64,000 bases of DNA from Marisa cornuarietis (GCA_004794655.1 SMMW01000635.1:1644001-1708000), one strand, 5' to 3'. Numbered from the stretch's first letter, positions 47,297 to 59,199 are shown. The notes: generated by a model not told the origin, from the sequence alone. A program made the numbers and translations.

Positions 47297-48021
47297 CTGT
47301 CTGTGTGTGTGCACAGATGAAGACTCTAAGAAATCGCATCTTTGATTAACTCGCTGCTCTTCTTAAGCTAGCAAACAGAATCCATAATAAAGACTAGTCT
47401 AGTATCTAGTATCTTCATCATCTGTTTAAGCTGATAGCCGGATAACATGTATGGCTTTTCTTGACATCTTACAAACACGCACTCCATATTCTGCATTGTT
47501 TTCAAAATGTTCATCCATCCCAAGAAAAATAGCAGGCCTTTTGGATTTCATAAAAAAAAATCAAAAATTACAAGATGTTGTTTCTGCTTCAACGTTTTTT
47601 TTAATTCTTTCTTGTTTTGCGTGTTAATAATTTATAAAATAATTATCTACTCACGATTTAAATTCTAAAAAAATTTACCTGATCTAGTCATTTTGGTTGT
47701 TATTTAAAATTGTTCATCTTTCACGTTGCCTCTCTGTCACGGATTTATGTTTACATCTTTTTAGGTTTTATTCCTTTTATTGTATCGTCCAGTTCTTTTC
47801 CTCTTCGCGTTTTCCTTCCCTCCCTCTTTACCTCTGCTAAAATGTTGTAATGATTGCTGTAACTGCTATACTGATAATAAGAACAGATTTATGTCTTTAA
47901 CTCATTCGTTGTAAAAATAGAAACTTTAAAATAAAAATCTCTCATCTTTGTCATAAACAAACTTAGGGGGTAGCTTATCATCTCTGTTGTTTGCTCTTTC
48001 TCGTCACGTTGGTAGTTGATA

Positions 48022-48099
<78 letters not shown>

Positions 48100-49229
48100 T
48101 CCATTTGTGACGCGCAGGTATCCATTCGAAGAATGCTCATTGTGCAGCAAAAACAAAATAAATTTTAAAAAATAGATAAACACCAGGAAAGTAAAAAATA
48201 AAGACACAAGTGTTGCTTGATTGTTTAAGTTTAAGTCCGTCTTAAATAAACAGATGGGTCTTCAGTCTTTTTCGAAACGTGGTTGGTGAGGTGATGGTGG
48301 ACAGTGACGACGGCAGAGCATTCCACAGTTTAGGTGCCGCGTTTTTGAAGGCCCTGGCTCCAGTGCGCTTCTTGTTTGTGTCTTCCACTGCAGGGAGACA
48401 AAAGCGTGACTGGGAGCCAGAGCGCAGACCACGTGACGACTGGTAAGGAGGAACTACCTCTTGTAAATATTCAGGAGCAGTTTTAAACATGCAGGACTGG
48501 GCAATCGAAAACACTTTGTGATCAATGCGCTTGTTCACTGGGAGCCAGTGAAGGCTCTGTAGTATAGGCGTGATGTGCTCAGTGGACGACTTTGCACGGG
48601 TGACAATCCTGGCGGCTGTGTTTTGAACTCTTTGGAGTCGATCCAACTGCGTAGCAGGTATACCCCACAATGCACTATTACAGTAGTCTAATCTTGATAT
48701 GATGGTAGCCACAGCAAGTGAGTTGGCAGCAGCTTGAGTCAGCATGGGCCGTAGTCTACCTAAAGTCCTCAAAAAGTAGTAGGATTTTGCCACAACAGAA
48801 CTAACATGGTTACACATGGAGAGCTCTGCATCAATAAACAGCCCTAGGTCCCGTACACAGTCAGCAAAGGCTATGGAGGCGTCACCGACTTGCACATCAC
48901 TATAATGCCGATCTGCTCCCTTCTGGCCCTGGGGCCACACAGTACCGCTTCTGTCTTGTCGTCGTTGAGTTTAAGACGATTTCTGGTCATCCATGCCTTC
49001 ACCGCCACACAACAAGATTCAAGTCGTTGAAGCGCATTCCTAGCCACTGCTGGGTCGGGGGGAAAACTGTTCAGAATCTGTGTATTGTCCGCAAAGAACT
49101 GTCGTCCCATCTGAAAGCGTTCAATTACCTGTCCAAGCTGTGAAGTATATACAGAAAATAATAATGGACCCAGAACGGATCCCTGTGGTACGCCACATAC
49201 CAGAGGAACTGCCTCAGAGCTTGCTAGTT
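48022..49229 (-). pseudogene. 5'-truncated CR1/L2-like LINE, RT C-terminus and (ATC)n tail
   Basis: The minus strand opens with GVPQGSVLGPLLFSVYT (RT palm motif). The active-site block then reads FFADNTQIL, where functional elements have [YF]ADD, so the second catalytic Asp is Asn. WMTRNRLKLNDDKTE follows. After one frameshift near 48900 the frame continues for 232 codons: LGLFIDAELSMCNHV, IISRLDYCNSALWGIP, RLQRVQNTAARIV, LHWLPVNKRI, KLWNALPSSL, FRKRLKTHLFI, then stop. These are typical CR1/L2-type C-terminal motifs. A 140-bp 3' UTR ends in about 26 ATC triplets (48022-48100). It is truncated at 49229. Dead but relatively young, with one frameshift in about 1 kb. Confidence 0.9.
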
Positions 49230-49269
49230 AATGTTCACATCTAACTTTTATAGCATCTTACAGAACATT

Positions 49270-49926
49270 TTATTTGACGAGATTTTTAGGAGTAAATAAC
49301 AGCCATTTTCTCTGTGGTATGTTTTCAACATTGTTTCTTGCTACCCCTGAATGTTGTATCCTTGTTTGTTTGTTTTTACTGACGAGGACAGACCCCCATC
49401 TTGATGACAAAGAGTCCATGAGTGACCACCACATTGCACTCAGTAGCAAATACTGCTGAGCACCTTGTAGGTCCCAGTGATGGAGGCTGCTCTGTCTCCT
49501 TGCACTTGGGAGGAGCGTTTGTGGGGATTTAAATGAAGACGAACAAATGTTCCTCGGCGCATGCGCAAGCTGGTCCACAAAGACAACTGTGGATGCGCCA
49601 GGCTTCTGGAAAATAAGCGAGATCCTGTTTCTCTTATGATGCCAGGTCCCCGACACAACTCTGCCGGAAACAGTAGGCAAAGTAGTGGAGCGAATTAAAT
49701 CCATTATCACTTTCTCCGTCTGCCGTGGAGGGATGTTGCTTGTGCTGCTCAGTGAATCAGACAGTAATTCACTTTTTTGTACCGGATTTTTACGCCCGTG
49801 TTTTTTTTTTTTTTGAGCAGCCTTAATACCAGTGATCAGTACCGCGAGGATAAATAATTTATGAATGAATGAAGAGACACATAGGAAGACTTTAGGTGAA
49901 CCTGGCCACCCCGCCCATCCATACAC
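49270..49926 (-). CDS. Unrecognised 218-codon ORF
   Basis: The longest non-repetitive, non-LINE frame in the window. The N-terminus has a hydrophobic stretch (VFLCVSSFIHKLFILAVLIT) followed by a Lys-rich patch encoded by an A-run (QKKKKHGRK). The rest is Ser/Gln/Trp-containing without a domain I know. It lies inside a receptor intron, same strand, 40 bp beyond the truncation point of the LINE. It could be a nested gene, an exon of an unknown transcript, older transposon coding sequence, or chance. No promoter or poly(A) signal is evident. Length is the only support. Confidence 0.2.
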   Translation of the reverse strand: MYGWAGWPGSPKVFLCVSSFIHKLFILAVLITGIKAAQKKKKHGRKNPVQKSELLSDSLSSTSNIPPRQTEKVIMDLIRSTTLPTVSGRVVSGTWHHKRNRISLIFQKPGASTVVFVDQLAHAPRNICSSSFKSPQTLLPSARRQSSLHHWDLQGAQQYLLLSAMWWSLMDSLSSRWGSVLVSKNKQTRIQHSGVARNNVENIPQRKWLLFTPKNLVK

Positions 49927-50022
49927 ACATTTCTTGCAAAGTGTAAATCATCGGTGAGTGACTTCAAGAGACAAGAAGTTTATCCTTTCTTACACTGAGC
50001 GTTCGCATGCGTGCACGTTTAG

Positions 50023-50073
<51 letters not shown>
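50023..50073. repeat. (TA)n(TG)n compound microsatellite
   Basis: About 10 TA units then about 14 TG units, the same architecture as at 42535. Confidence 0.97.
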
Positions 50074-51442
50074 ATGCATACATACGTTAGCAAGTGTGGG
50101 CGTGTACATGTCGGCAGAACAAATGCTTCGCTCGATGACTCAGTAAGTATTGTTTTCACTAAATGCGCTGTACGTTGTCACGGTAAAGAGTTGTTTGTTT
50201 TCTTTGTTTGTTTGTGTTTTTTCTTTGCAATATTCGCAGCTAATATACCCGAGCCTTCAATATTACCTGACCGTGAAGTAACCGCATGCAACATTTTGTA
50301 AATGTCAGGCGCTCGATGTTCTCATCTTTTCTACACCGCTGCGAACCGACCATTATAGATGTCCTTTTATAATTACAGGAGGCTGTTGTACTCATTGTTG
50401 CAGCGAGGTGCGAATTCTCTTCGATTTCTCTCTATTCTTTCAGTCTGGTAATCTATTTTTTAAAGCATCACGAAAAACGTGTTGGCCAACACCCACCATG
50501 CTTCCACCCCCCCCACCCCCTTACACAAGCTGTTGTATTTTTTTCTATTATTTTTTCTGTTATTTTATATTTTCATTTTTCTTTTCAAAGGTATTATTGA
50601 CGGTGGCAGGGTGCGCTTCTGATGTTATATTTTATTTGCTTTTCTTGATAGCAGACTGCTGACACTGACACACATCCGATGCTGTCCTAACAGTCTTCTG
50701 GCCGGACACATTCCAGATGATTGAAGTCAAACAAAACAGATACTGGGATGTCTTGAACAAGTATTTTCTCTTACAGCAGCAAGTAGACTCAGGCAATATG
50801 TACTTAGTCTCAATGTAAGTCCTTGTAAAACGATTCTTTTTCAAGATCAGGAGAAGGACGAGTTCGGCTGATTACTACAAATGTTTGCATACTGTATTGA
50901 GAAGCATCGTCAATGTAGAAATTTAAATTCAACGGAGTAAAGAAACTGGTTTAAAAATATGGCGATTTATTAAATGTATAATGAAGCAATCTTATAATGT
51001 TATTCTATGGCCGGCTTGAACGCCTTCAGTTACACAATACGTTTGGAAGAAACATTTTTTTGTCTTAAAAATATTTTAGGTTTATTAATTATAACGGTTA
51101 TCTTAGGAGATTTGTATTTTCTAGTTTCTGAAATACCTACTAACTTTAATCTTGAAGCCTGGCGTTATTATTTTATTGTTTTGATGAGGTCATTGGGATA
51201 GAAGTGTCTTAATTAAGGGTATCTAGTTCTTGCTTTTGTCTGCATGTGCCTTTGTGTAAAAGCCCAGGATATTCTGGTGCTGAAGCTGTGTTTGATTGAA
51301 GTCGCCCTAGGCAAGCGAAGAAAAGGCCACTTAATTTAGCCCGCCTCCGAGATAGAAAAAGTCAATCAACATCGCAAATTAAAAAAAATAAACAGATAGC
51401 TGCAACTCCCAGACTCTCCCGACAATCGCCAGCCCCACCTAC

Positions 51443-51557
51443 CAGTGCGAGCTCCCTTCGCCGGTTTGAACGACATGTGTTCCATCATCGGGGTCAGGGG
51501 GTCAAACAAAGACGGAGCCAGTGTCGTCGGCAATGAAGAGCCGTCGCCGGGATGCCC
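51443..51557 (-). CDS. Class B GPCR, candidate N-terminal extracellular exon
   Basis: Residues 1-38, starting GHPGDGSSLPTT and ending KPAKGART, plus one base of a split Gly codon. It sits behind a strong pyrimidine tract (T9CTCCCTAG) and ends at a consensus donor, ACTG|GTAGGT. Phase 1 matches the next exon (41743) exactly, recreating Gly-Glu-Thr-Tyr-Cys. The acceptor is a tandem TAGTAG; only the distal AG (exon starting 51557) is usable in this frame, because the proximal one would put TAG in frame. The segment is Pro/Ser/Thr-rich and has no cysteine, although class B receptors normally have their first domain cysteine about 15-20 residues before YCNAT. Either that cysteine is lost, or another phase-1/phase-1 exon lies between, or this exon is alternative. 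No protein homology supports this exon by itself; the call rests on the splice sites and phase. Confidence 0.6.
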
Positions 51558-52523
51558 CTACTAGGGAGAAAAAAAAATGTCATTCCGTCTGACAGAGTTC
51601 TGCGCAGGCGCACTAACTGGATTAGCCGACTTCCGGCGCCACACAATTGCCGGCATGACTTGGTTTCTTTCATCTTGATTCCAAATTGAGGAACGCCGGT
51701 GGTGCAGAAAGCTAACATACTACAGCACAGCCCCCCCCCCAGTTTATGAGATTAGTTTCACCCTGAGAGCCCGTACTTGGTCCACAGGACAAACGAAAAC
51801 CTAGAGGAGGAGTACATCGGTGTTCCTGTTAATGGGTCGTCCACGTCAACTGAAACTGAATTTTTCCCAGGCTGATATCGATGACTGATGATTGGGACGC
51901 AACGTCCTCCTAGATGATAACAATGCTGCTCTAGTCGAGCTCGTGATGCTAGGGTATGTTCCTGCTAATACCGGCATGGACAGAAATGGGGCGGTGGAAG
52001 GGGAGTGCCAAAAAGCGGGTTTTCGGGTACAAGGCCGACATTTCGTGCACGCACATTCGTCTGATGGCAGTAGTCTTGCTCAAAGTGCATTTATGTTTGC
52101 CAGAAGCATTCTGCGCACGGCTGAGAACACAGACAAGTATGAGGCTGCAAATATTCTGTGTATTTGCTCGTCATACCCTCTCTCTCTCTCTCTCCGAGAC
52201 TGTAGCGTGATGTTCCGAAGCAACAGGGACTGAACTAGGAAAAAAGAAGTATATTAGATGCTGATAAAACTGTATTTGGGTGGCTTGAAGACTTGAGATC
52301 GAGCAAACATGTTTTAGTTTTATCATAGTCCTAGGAAACTTGGGAAGTAACGCTTGTCACCAGCTTTGAAAAAACAGTCACTAAAAGGATGGATGATGGA
52401 AACTAAAACTGAGTAAACGCATGAACTAACATTACATTAGGAAATCTTAATACGTAAAAAGAAAAAAATTGAGAATAAGACTAAAAATAGACACAAATGC
52501 TGGGTTTGTGGCGGGGGGGGGGA

Positions 52524-52650
52524 GGGGTAGTGTACTGGTTTAGACACTCTCTTGCCGTCACTGTCGTGGAAAGAATCTTGGTTCAGATCTCGTCTTGGGA
52601 CAATCTCTGTATGCGATATCTGCTCGCAGGGATGTCCGGGTACTCCATCA
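52524..52650 (+). mobile_element. tRNA-derived SINE, partial copy 3
   Basis: A-box-like TAGTGTACTGGTTTAGAC and B-box-like TTGGTTCAGATCTCG are followed by CTTGGGACAATCTCTGTATG and CTCGCAGGGATGTCCGGGTA. The B-box region and the CAGGG...GGGTAC segment match copy 1 at 28679. The characteristic 3' part (TAGTTGCTGGCTCGGC) is missing or diverged. Confidence 0.6.
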
Positions 52651-53135
52651 TCCCTCTCCCCACATAGTGCGAAATCATCTCAAGGTGGAAGCATTTGCCA
52701 ACCAGCCACGATGGAAATGTGGGGATATTATACGACTAAACTAGAAGTTAGTAAGCATGTAGATTGCATCCAAAATTGTTCGAAATAAAGCTGTTTTAAT
52801 TAAACTTGCAGTGTTTTGGACAAACCGCTAGTAAAATACAGATGTGTCGCAATAAATGCGGGCCATGTTCAGAGATTACGAACACACGTGTCAAAAGAAA
52901 AAAAGGAAAAAGGAGGGAGCAAGCTACTAACAGAATAACAGAATAAACTGTTTCTTGACAGCATCAAATCCAGGTACAAGTGTAAATGTAAAAGGCTATA
53001 TCATCGATTTGGTAACATCTAGTAGAGCTACTGTAACGGTCTTACTATCACATCGCTTTCAAGAAAAGTAGATTAGAAATCATTTGTCCTGTCTGACATT
53101 TCAGTCGCAAATATCAGTTTATTATGCTTCTTCCT

Positions 53136-53537
53136 TTGATAACAAAGTAAAGAGAGGCGGATGATAACAAAGTATAGAGAGGCGGATGATAACAAAGTAA
53201 AGAGAGGCGGATGATAACCAAGTAAAGAGAGGCGGATGATAACCAAGTAAAGAGAGGCGGATGATAACAAAGTTAAGAGAGGCGGAGGATAAGAAATTAA
53301 AGAGAGGCGGATGATAACAAAGTAAAGAGAGGCGGATGATAACAAAGTAAAGAGAGGCGGATGATAACCAAGTAAAGAGAGGCGGATGATAACAAAGTTA
53401 AGAGAGGTGGAGGATAAGAAAGTAAAGAGAGGCGGATGATAACCAAGTAAAGAGAGGGGCAGGATAACAAAGTAAAGAGAGGCGGATGATAACAAAGTAA
53501 AGAGAGGCGGATGATAACAAAGTTAAGAGAGGCGGAT
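53136..53537. repeat. 25-bp minisatellite, about 16 copies
   Basis: Unit GATAACAAAGTAAAGAGAGG + CGGAT with variants AACCAAG, AAGTTAAG and GGAGGATAAGAAA. Several variants recur in the same order (53240-53300 and 53380-53430), indicating block duplication. The minus 140-codon frame (LSLLGYHPPLFTLLSSASLY type) is a repeat product. Confidence 0.97.
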
Positions 53538-53660
53538 GCCCAAGAAATGAGGTCTAACATATTTCTTTCTATTGTATTATCATTTTGTTTCTCTCTACGT
53601 ATGGTTAGTTTCCCTTTTCAAACTGACATTTAAATTCTCTCTTGTGGAGTTTTCCCTTAT

Positions 53661-53662
<2 letters not shown>

Positions 53663-53739
<77 letters not shown>

Positions 53740-53751
53740 CTCTCTCTCTCC
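53663..53751. repeat. (AC)n(TC)n compound microsatellite
   Basis: About 37 AC units joined to about 8 TC units, followed by GCACGCACGCACGCACG-like sequence to about 53790. Confidence 0.98.
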
Positions 53752-54995
53752 CCCTCGAGCGTGTACGTGAGCACGCACGCACGCACGTACAGACGCACAC
53801 TTGCACACGCGCACGCAATTTCTTTTTAATCTTTCTTCGAGCTTCACTACTTTCAGGCACATGTGCTGTGCGACTACATGTAGACGAGTATATTTTCGAC
53901 AAAGACTTCACTTGGATCGGCGCAGAGGCATCAACGACTAACTTGCTGCTCAGCACCTTCTCTATCGCCCGAGGAAAGAAATATTACTCGGAGGCCAGAG
54001 TGATCATGACCTTTTCGATCACATTCCGAAAATCTGACCGAGACCTGCTGGCTTTGTCAAAACTCAATGAGTCTTGAAAACAGAAGCCAGTGGCAGTACG
54101 GGGTGGGATCCCCGGTTTGGAACTGTTTGGCGACCCCCCCCCAGCTCCACTCCAATAGCCCATTATCGAAAGAAAGCAAAGGACCCAAGGCCGAGGTCCT
54201 GTTGTTTGGTCAAGGATAAAAGATTCGCCCATAACTGGTAACTTAAACTGTTAGTCCAAGCTTCGGGAAGAAGTTTGCTTTTAACTCATTAATTGTACCT
54301 GGTTAGAGTTTGTTTATTTTAAAATCATCCTACAGTCCTATACATTGTTTCCCTGACTAGTCTGACAAACAAACACCAAACGACAAAAACTCAGCTTTGT
54401 CCGTTATCTCTACAAATTCGAAAAATGGTTTTTGTTTTGCTTCTTCCAGGACCCTCTTACTCTAATAAAGATTGTTTTTATAGTCAGAGATTTTAAAACA
54501 AAAATCTGTAACGACACGAGAATTCACACCCTAAGCCCCAACCAGACCATAACATGCAAATAGTTTTTCACACCGAGCAGGAATACTTCTGTAATCTCGA
54601 CATTAGAGTTCTTATCACCCACCTTTGTCGGCTCGACAGCGATACTACATCACCGACTCACACTCTTACAAGAGGATGTTTGGGACCCCAAACTGCCTTT
54701 AACACTCCTGACCTGCGCCTAGCCCTGGTGTTGGCTTTATTTTACTGCTTTTCGACAATTGAACAAAAGGCAGGCTTTTTCTGATAAAAGTCTTTTAAGG
54801 GCATTAAGAATAGAATCCCTAATCCAAACTGCAGTGAACGCTATTACAAGGCTACAGGCCATTAGGTCACTTCGGTAGCTCTTACAAGAGGGTGCAAGTG
54901 CTAAGCTTTCTAAACACCAGCAAAACATACATGTGTGTAAAAAATAATTTAAAACAGATATTCTTACCTCAGATGTTAACTTCTGTTTTATGCTA

Positions 54996-55258
54996 CATGA
55001 TGATGATGATGATGATGATGATGATGTCCATTTGTAATGCGCAGGTATCCATTCAGAAGAATGCTCATTGCGCAAAAAAACGAAAAAGAATAAAAAAAGT
55101 AAATAAATAGATAAAACATCAGGAAAGTAAAAAATAAAGACAGAAGTGTTGCTTGGTTGTTTAAGTTTAAGTCTGTCTTAAGTAAACAGATGGGTCTTCA
55201 GTCTTTTGCGAAACGTGGTTGGTGAGGTGATGGTGGACAATGACGATGGCAGAGCATT
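54996..55258 (-). mobile_element. LINE 3' end, second copy, severely 5'-truncated
   Basis: About 260 bp homologous to 48098-48323. Shared blocks include TGTCCATTTGTAA/GTGCGCAGGTATCCATTC, GGAAAGTAAAAAATAAAGAC and AAACAGATGGGTCTTCAGTC. The homology ends at GGCAGAGCATT, where the insertion was 5'-truncated. Its tail has about 10 ATG triplets (54997-55026) against about 26 in the other copy. Same orientation, same family. Confidence 0.88.
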
Positions 55259-56316
55259 ATTAATATTATTAAGTCTGCACAGGTATGGTTGGAACAGAGT
55301 TTATAAAACAATATTATTCTACAGTCACATCATACAAACATTTGTTCCTGAACACAAGATTATTAAAACTGGGATATAACAGGGACTGAAAGGCTGTAAT
55401 AAGGGACCACAGCTGTGCCAAGCTGACTGTGACATGAACTCTTTGTCATTGTCAGGCTGATGTTGAGAGACCAATGAAAAATTACTGGATATGAGAATAA
55501 AATTACTGCTCTTGTTATGCCTAGTAGTGATTTTCATAACAAACTGGTGACACTACAGCTGATTAAGAAGCCCCTTCCGGCATTCTCTCATTCAGCATCC
55601 TAATTATTGTTTAACCGTTCATCACTCTGAGGTAAAAGCAAGGCCGTCCAAGTCTCTCTGCGCAGGCTTTAACATCCGAGTTCAAAAGAAACTTAAAAAC
55701 GTTGATGAAATCTACAGAAGAATGAAAACGACAATGATCATGATAATCAGATTGAGAAAAAAGTAGTCTTCGTCGAATAAAACATTGACAAATGTACAAA
55801 TTAGTGGAAACGATCGCAAAAAATATGGCATCCTGGGGAGTATCTGGCGCTGTAAGTTTTATTGGAAAACACTTAAGAAAGTTCTTATAGGAATCCGAGC
55901 CTGCATACATTTCAATTTATTTGAAAGCTGAGAACGGAATTATTTCATAAAAACATATGTTTTATTCCTTAGCTGCTGTAACTCTTTATTTCACTCAGAG
56001 TTAAGAGGGTTGAAGAAGTTCGGGATAGGCTCCCTCCACCCCGGATAACAGAGCCTGCGAAACTTTCATGCGAAAAAAAAAGCTGCATCAATATTCTAGC
56101 TCTGGGCTAACAAACGAGAGAGAGAGAGAGGTGAGCAATCGAAAGTGTGTGGCAGCACTCGCAATAAAACAAAGTCAGGTGAGACCACAATATTTTTAAA
56201 GGATGTTACTTATGTTCTTTGCCATTTCTCAGTTTTAATGTCGGCTGCTTGAAGAAACTAATGGCATGACAATAAACTGCTTTTGTTGGGAGAAGTAACC
56301 CCACACGTTCTGCTTA

Positions 56317-56318
56317 AC

Positions 56319-56355
<37 letters not shown>
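56317..56355. repeat. (AC)n microsatellite
   Basis: About 18 AC units with one CG interruption. Confidence 0.96.
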
Positions 56356-56358
<3 letters not shown>

Positions 56359-57394
56359 AAAAGCGAATCTTACTGGATTGTTACAGAGATAACAGACAAT
56401 AAACCAACTGTCCTGCTACTTGTAGCTACTTATAGTAAACTAATTACTACCTGATAAATGTGAATACAAACAGGATCTGTCATCATGCGCGGACATGCCT
56501 ACAGGCAGATGGGAATATAAAGAGGCAGCACTGATAAAGTAGGCAAGTAGGTAGGTGCCCTAATCAAGGAGCTAGTGATGGTCGGTATATATAGCTACGA
56601 TGTAGTGGCCACACTGGCGATGACATCTACACCAGTAGCCCACTTCATGAAAAGTAAACATGGCAGTTTAGCTGTGGTACACGTGGAAGCAGAAACATGC
56701 ATGTTACTAGGCTACTAAAGTCGGTTACTTTAATGGCAACATTTCAAACCAAATGCTGGCGAGAATGTATCAATAATTTAGAGAACTCTTTTCAAGACGC
56801 TGCTGCTCCTGTTAGTCTCGTAAAAAAAAAGCCGATAGTGAAAAATCTTTGAGATTATTTTGCTCGAGAAAAAAAAAGAATGCAGACGACATTATACACC
56901 AGCACTAAGTATTGGTTTTCAAAGACTACAAATTGCTGTTCACAGAATTTTGGTGGACGACTCGAAATCAACGAGAACAAATTAAACACACAGCTAAAAC
57001 ATAAAAATTCATTCATCTAACTTTGCAAGAATATTTTTCTTTCCATCCGATATAAAAAGGGGAAACACTTTCTTTGATCCGCAAAAGAGCTTACACACCA
57101 CATCTGTCGTTGTTTGGGCGTAGGTGCTTTGTAGGACCCTTGACAAAGCTTGAGGAATGAGATGCATGCAGACACTTGTGTGGCACTTGTGGGGCGACAT
57201 TGATTGGTCTGTGCGCTGTGCACGGATCACTTAGAAAGTTCTCAGCGCGAGCTCACCAACAGATGAAGTCCATCCAATCCACTATCGGCCATCTCAGACT
57301 GCTTAGGTGACAAACTCTTTGTGCACAAGAAAGGGACCGTGTGTTCGCATGTGTGCGTGCGTGCGTGCGTGCGTACGTGTGTGTATATATATAT

Positions 57395-57472
57395 GTGAGT
57401 GTGTGTGTGTGTAAGAGAGACTTTGTGTGTGTGTGAGAGAGAGACTTTTGTGTTTGTGAGAGAGAGAGACTT

Positions 57473-57511
<39 letters not shown>

Positions 57512-57979
57512 CTTTTTGTGTTTGAGTGAGAGAGGAGAGACTTTGTGTGTGTATGTGTGTGAAAGAGACTTTTTGTGTTTGTGTGTGAGAGAGAGAGACT
57601 TTGTGTGTGTGTGTGTGACTTCTTGTGTTTGAGTGAGAGAGAGAGTTTGTGTGAGTGTGTCTGTGAGAGAGAGACTTTGTGTGTGTGTGTGACTTCTTGT
57701 GTTTGAGTGAGAGAGAGAGTTTGTGTGAGTGTGTCTGTGAGAGAGAGACTTTGTGTGTGTGTGTGAGAGAGACTTTGTGTGTGTGTGACTATGAGAGAGA
57801 GAGACTTTGTGTGTGTGTGTGAGTGAGAGAGAGACTTTGTGTGTGTGTGTGAGAGAGAGAGACTTTCTGTGTGTGTGTGAGAGAGAGAAATTGTGTGTGT
57901 GTGTGAGAGAGAGAGACTTTGTGTGTGGGTGTGTGTGTGAGAGAGAGACTTTGTGTGTGGGTGTGTAAGAGAGAGACTT

Positions 57980-58010
<31 letters not shown>

Positions 58011-58556
58011 CTTTGTGTGTGGGTGTGTGAGAGAGAGACTTTGTGTGTGGGTGTGTGAGAGAGAGACTTTGTGTGTGGGTGTGTGTGTTAGAGAGAGACT
58101 TTGTGTGTGGGTGTGTGTGTTAGAGAGAGACGCTGTGTGTGGGTGTGTGAGAGAGAGAAATTGTGTGTGTGTGTTAGAGAGAGACTTTGTGTGTGGGTGT
58201 GTGTGTGTGAGAGAGAGACTTTGTGTGTGGGTGTGTGTGTTAGAGAGAGACTTTGTGTGTGGGTGTGTGTGTTAGAGAGAGACTTTGTGTGTGGGTGTGT
58301 GTGTTAGAGAGAGACTTTGTGTGTGGGTGTGTGTGTTAGAGAGAGACTTTGTGTGTGGGTGTGTGTGTGAGAGAGACTTTGTGTGTGGGTGTGTGTGTGA
58401 GAGAGAGACTTTGTGTGTGGGTGTGTGTGTTAGAGAGAGACTTTGTGTGTGGGTGTGTGAGAGAGAGACTTTGTGAGTCGGTGGGCGTGTGTGAGAGAGA
58501 GATTTTGTGTGTGTGTGTGTGAGAGAGAGAGACTTTGTGTGTGAGAGAGAGAGAAA
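57395..58556. repeat. Compound (GT)n/(GA)n minisatellite
   Basis: About 35 units of roughly 28-36 bp built as GAGAGAGACTTTGTGTGTG + GGTGTGTGTG, with GTTAGAGAGAGAC variants becoming homogeneous from 58080 to 58440. Alternating purine/pyrimidine GT blocks and polypurine GA blocks alternate throughout. The open frames on both strands are repeat products. Confidence 0.97.
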
Positions 58557-59199
58557 GAAATGAAAGTACGTTTATCTTTTGCGCAGGAGGTCTCGTAAGA
58601 TGATTGATTTCCCGATAAGATAAAAAAGAAGTGTAGAGTTTCAGACAGTGCAATCGCTTTTCCTCCTAAAGATACGACTGTTGGTTTCCGATTTCCACCT
58701 CCCCCCCCCAAGTCCTCGTCTTCCTACAAACCCTTGACCTCTGGTTGAGAGGGGTTGAGGGTTAATGGGTGTCACCCACGCCATCGTGCAAAAGACCAGA
58801 AAATGGTGACATCTTGTGGAAGAAGAGGAGAGCTCTCCGTCACCAATGTGTGGAAGAAGTCTTGTTTCCGAGGCTGTACCAACGCACGTCAGTGAGTCTC
58901 AAATCAGGCAAGAAGTTGAGGGCGAGGGCGGATTCCTCACCGAGATACTTCGCAACACTGACCCTCTCTCTCTCTCTCTCTCCTTAGGAAGTCATCCCGT
59001 ATCCTCTCTATTTCTGACCATGTGTTGACAGGTGAGTTTTCACTCTTGTGGTCTGGCTGTAGGTGCGCGATGCCTGTATACACAACCAATCGTCACCGCA
59101 GCTCATTCATCACTCGTACCATTCACTTGATTAACTCTACCGGCCGTCAACTTGTACTAACCTGAGATGACCTGAGGTCACCAACTGTATCTTAGTGTT

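Larger units (their letters stand above)
41744..51442. other. 9.7-kb receptor intron (linker exon to ectodomain)
   Basis: It holds the 23-bp minisatellite at 41833, tandem repeats at 42535, 46691 and 47243, the LINE at 48022-49229, and the 218-codon frame at 49270. Two coding-like open stretches (43132-43449 plus, 45749-45970 minus) have no recognised homology. An additional phase-1/phase-1 exon carrying the missing ectodomain cysteine could lie here, but I could not identify one. Confidence 0.65.

Noticed and set aside
48004..48207. Poly-His and poly-Ile frames
   Set aside because: (ATG)n tail of the LINE read in different frames.
51892..52233. 113-codon plus frame
   Set aside because: Ends in a CT-repeat, no homology recognised; overlapping second frame of similar length.
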